A DNA stretch of 64,000 bases from Paenibacillus sp. P25. GTDB lineage: Bacteria > Bacillota > Bacilli > Paenibacillales > NBRC-103111. Under the pieces are notes generated by a model. It was not told where the DNA came from. It made no database searches and saw only the letters and a list, made by a program, of their open reading frames with translations. Location of the stretch: NCBI GenBank assembly GCA_024704175.1, contig CP085629.1, forward strand, positions 4,278,001 to 4,342,000, read 5' to 3'. This document shows positions 60,782-64,000 of the stretch, piece by piece; positions within the stretch are counted from its first letter, which is position 1; every line of letters starts with the position of its first letter. A program made the position numbers and the translations under genes.

Positions 60782-62990
60782 TTATGTCTGCATAATCCGT
60801 TGAACGGAGTATACGTCCTTGACGCGTTTGATCTTCTCCACCACCGAATGCAAATGATCGATATTACGGATCAGAATGGTCATGTGGATCATCGCCACTT
60901 TATTCTTATCGGATCGTCCCGAGACGGTGGAAATGATCGTCTTGCTCTCCGACACGACCTGGAGCACCTCGTTCAGCAGGCCGTTGCGGTCATGGCCCGT
61001 GATCTCGATTTCCACGTTATAATTGGCCTCCACATTGTCCGCCCACTCGACCTCGATCACGCGGTTGCCCTCGTCGCTGCATTCCGGCGAAGGAATGTTC
61101 GTGCAGTCCGCCCGGTGCACGGATACGCCCCGGCCCCTGGTGATGTAACCGATGATTTCATCCCCCGGCACGGGGTTGCAGCAGCGGGCGAAACGGACCA
61201 GCAGATTCTCCACGCCCTTGACCCTCACACCGTTCGTCGGGCGTCCCCTGCGCTCCTTATCCGTGGAAGCCGACTTCATTTCCTTCACTTCGTTCGTCAG
61301 CTGCAGCGCCTGCTGTGCCTCTTCCGCTTCCCTCCGTATCTTCTCGGTAAGACGGGTGACGATCTGCGCGGCGGTAATTCCGCCGAAGCCGACCGCAGAC
61401 AGCATATCTTCGACTTCGTTGAAATTGAACTTCCGCGCAACCTCGAGCATTTCTTCGTCCTTCATCAGCGCCTGCGGGTCGTAACTGAGCCGCTTCAGCT
61501 CCCCGCTCGATCCAGTCGCGGCCCTTCAGCACGTTCTCCTCGCGCTTCTCCTTCTTGAACCATTGGCGGATCTTCGTGCGGGCATGCGACGACTGCGCTA
61601 TCTTGATCCAGTCCTGGCTCGGACCGTAGGAGTGCTTCGAAGTCAGAATTTCGACGATATCGCCGGTCTTCAGTTTATGATCCAACGGCACGATCCGGCC
61701 GTTCACCTTGGCCCCGATCGTCCGGTTGCCGACCTCCGTATGAATCCGGTAGGCAAAATCCAGCGGCACCGAACCGGCCGGCGGCTCGATTACCTCCCCT
61801 TTCGGGGTGAAGACGAACACGAGATCGGCGAAAAAGTCCATTTTCAGCGACTCGACGAATTCCTGCGCGTCCTGCGCTTCATTCTGCAGCTCCAGGATTT
61901 CGCGGATGAAATGCATCTTATCGTCATACATCCCGGAAGGCGTGTTCGTGCCCTCCTTATAAGCCCAATGCGCCGCCACGCCGTATTCCGATGTCCGGTG
62001 CATCTCGTACGTGCGGATCTGCACTTCCAGCGGCTCGCCCTTCGGACCGATCACCGTCGTATGAAGCGACTGGTACATGTTCGGTTTCGGCATGGCGATG
62101 TAATCCTTGAACCGGCCCGGCATCGGCTTCCATAACGTATGAATGATCCCGAGTGTGGCGTAGCAGTCCTTGATATTGTCCACAATAATGCGCAGGGCAA
62201 GCAGATCGTAAATTTCATTGAACTGTTTGTTCCGCACCGTCATTTTCTTGTATATGCTGTAAATATGCTTCGGCCGCCCGGAGATATCCCCGTCGATCCC
62301 CATCTCCTGCAGCTTCTCGCGCACCGTGGAGATGACGTCGTTGATGTACTGCTCCCGTTCCGTCCGTTTCTTCTGCATCAGATTGACAATCCGGTAGTAC
62401 TGCTGCGGATTGAGATAACGGAGCGCGATGTCCTCCATCTCCCACTTGATCGCGGAAATCCCGAGCCGGTGCGCGATCGGACAGAAGATTTCGAGCGTCT
62501 CGTCCGCAATCCGCCGCTGCGCCTCCTCGGACTGGTGCTTCAGTGTCCGCATATTGTGCAGCCGGTCCGCCAGCTTGATCAGAATGACGCGGATATCCTG
62601 AGCCATGGCGACGAACATCTTGCGGTAGTTCTCGTTCTGGTGCTCTTCCTTGCTCTTGAATTTGATCTTCTCGAGCTTGGTCAGGCCGTCCACGATCATG
62701 GCGCAGGTCGGACCGAACTTCTCCTTCACCGTATCGAGCGATACTGTCGTATCCTCCACCACATCGTGAAGCAGCGCCGCAATGATGGATGTCGTATCCA
62801 TCTGCATATTGACAAGAATATCCGCCACCGCAAGCGGATGCAAAATATAAGGCTCCCCCGATTTGCGCACCTGCCCGTAATGGGCCTGATCCGCAAACTC
62901 GTAAGCCTCCTTGATCCGTTTAAGGTCGCTTTCCTTTATATAATTGGATGCCTTCTCAAGAAGCTGCTCGATGTCCATCCGTCCATCCAT
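60782..62990 (-). CDS. relA: Bifunctional (p)ppGpp synthetase/hydrolase Rel (frameshifted)
   Basis: About 736 residues. HD hydrolase domain with HDVVEDTTVS near residue 72 and LADRLHNMRTL near 143. Synthetase domain with KKMTVRNKQFNEIYDLLALRI and MYQSLHTTVIGPKG. TGS domain VFVFTPKGEVIEPPAGSVPLDFAY, then RIS/zinc-finger-like FARCCNPVPGDEIIGYITRGRG and the C-terminal ACT domain. Both catalytic centres look intact. A shift near 61505 lies in the linker after TGS. It makes and degrades the alarmone on ribosomes. Start at 62990, or 62978 (MDIEQLL) by homology. Confidence 0.96.
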
Positions 62991-63105
62991 TCCCTCAAAT
63001 CGATTTTAATCCATTATGCCCTTGAACTAGGCCATACGTCAAGAATTTACGGGACAAACCGACAGAAAACGAGCCTCGGGCGGAAGGGACCGGAGAAAAA
63101 TGAGA

Positions 63106-64000
63106 TTACATCTTGCGCAATGCCTCAAAAATAAGCCGCCGGCGCTCCTCGATATATTTCTGGATGAAGCGGGGCTCGCCGTCGAACTCGGAAAAGGACC
63201 ACTTGCGCTTCGTATCGCGGTAAATATGCGGGCGGATGGAATTGTGCAGCTGATACGCAACGGGTACTATTTTTTGGGCGGTAAAATGGGTCTTTAGAAA
63301 CTGTGCCAGCGGCGCTTTATAGCGGCCGCGGAACGTCCCGTAGCTTAGCGCCGCGACGTCAGCCGATTATAGCCGGTGACCCGGACCAGATCGCTTCCGC
63401 AAGCTTTGCCGTAGCAGTTCCGCCCCCAGGTTCCTTCATAGTCCCATGGAATCACCCGGTATTTCTTCCGGGTCTTATGCCGGTATATCGCATAGTTCTG
63501 ATCGAAGCCGTCATAGTTTCCGGTCAGTACGGCGCCCGCCAGCCAACGCAAATAATTATCGGTATCCAGATGCTTTTGCAGATGAAGATAAAGGCTCCGG
63601 GATTTCAGCACGTTCAGGTTCCGGATGAACAGCTTAAGCTGCTCCTTGTCTTTGCTTGTTCCTTTCATCAGCTGATAGCCTTCGAACAGGCTGGCCTTAC
63701 GACGGCCCGTCTCGTCCCGAAGCAGACTGAAGTTGGCGTCGGCGTTCACGGCATAGAACAGGGATTCCGCAGCGATCCCCTTTTACGGAAAAAGGCCGTC
63801 TCCACGCCTTCAATCTCCAAATATACCCCTAAGCTCTCCCCGTTAAGATAAAGCAGACAATGCCTCGTTTCGGGACTCGGAACACCGATCCATTTGAAAA
63901 ATTCAAACGACAGCGCATTGCGGATCATCGAAGGATCGTCATATTCGGCGTTGTAATGATAGGTTTTCCCTCCGCGCACCACTTCGTACGACTTCTTCGG
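63106..64000 (-). CDS. cotH: CotH family spore coat protein kinase, N-terminus outside window (two frameshifts)
   Basis: Partial, about 298 residues of the C-terminal part. Features of CotH kinases are NALSFEFFKWIGVPSPETRHCLLYLNG, GVYLEIEGVETAFF, the catalytic-region GNYDGFDQNYAIYRH and VIPWDYEGTWG with metal-binding Asp, and the tail RFIQKYIEERRRLIFEAL. In Bacillus CotH phosphorylates CotB/CotG in the spore coat. Shifts lie near 63775 and 63358. The true stop is TAA at 63106. It is convergent with nothing and lies 115 bases upstream of rel on the same strand. Confidence 0.88.

Overview
The window is low-GC-phylum (Bacillota) DNA of high GC content and most resembles the family Paenibacillaceae. 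The evidence is T-box leaders before aminoacyl-tRNA synthetase genes, LipL-type lipoate metabolism, a CotH spore-coat kinase, a SigD-type promoter, a YhbD/bactofilin pair, and close synteny with the Bacillus subtilis yrv-yrr segment (rel-dtd-hemZ-hisS-aspS-tcdA-rarA, then cymR-iscS-mnmA, yrrD, alaS-ireB-ruvX-yrzB, mltG-yrrN-yrrO). Almost all core genes lie on the minus strand.

Layout. 1-6600: accessory genes (divergent SDR, lipoprotein with YCF48-like repeats, 44-residue peptide, erythromycin-esterase-like hydrolase, polysaccharide deacetylase, methyltransferase). 6700-11750: pyruvate dehydrogenase operon pdhA-pdhB-pdhC-pdhD. 11780-16400: esterase with a palindromic upstream region, LipL (lipoylation, fitting the neighbouring PDH), an ECF41 sigma factor with its own predicted promoter, and a DUF2157/GDYXXLXY membrane pair. 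16499-19660: two identical head-to-tail copies of an IS110-family element. 19800-27600: Tat-exported phosphoesterase, sugar epimerase, sensor kinase, class B PBP, chemoreceptor. 27800-41550: the tRNA-modification, cell-wall and alaS block plus transporters, yrrD, iscS and cymR. 41740-50450: mnmA on the plus strand, then accessory genes (serine hydrolase, bactofilin/YhbD, CNNM transporter, MntH, zinc CDF). 50530-63000: rarA, tcdA, aspS, hisS, FAD oxidoreductase, hemZ, dtd, rel. The window ends inside cotH.

About thirty genes, including essential ones (alaS, hisS, iscS, mnmA, pdhA, pdhD), are broken by single-base frameshifts, often in short G/C runs. I read these as sequencing errors, not pseudogenes, and give the full extent of each gene with approximate shift points.

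The most interesting item is the IS110 tandem. The noncoding region upstream of its transposase carries two 8-nt segments that match, one directly and one as reverse complement, the two sides of the head-to-tail junction. A further 7-nt segment matches one genomic flank. This is the pattern expected of a bridge RNA with donor and target guides. Other regulatory signals read directly are two T-boxes (GCA before alaS; GAC, an Asp codon, before hisS-aspS), an exact ECF41 promoter, a SigD promoter before the chemoreceptor, a SmtB/CzrA-like operator before the zinc exporter, and a nested palindrome between iscS and yrrD.
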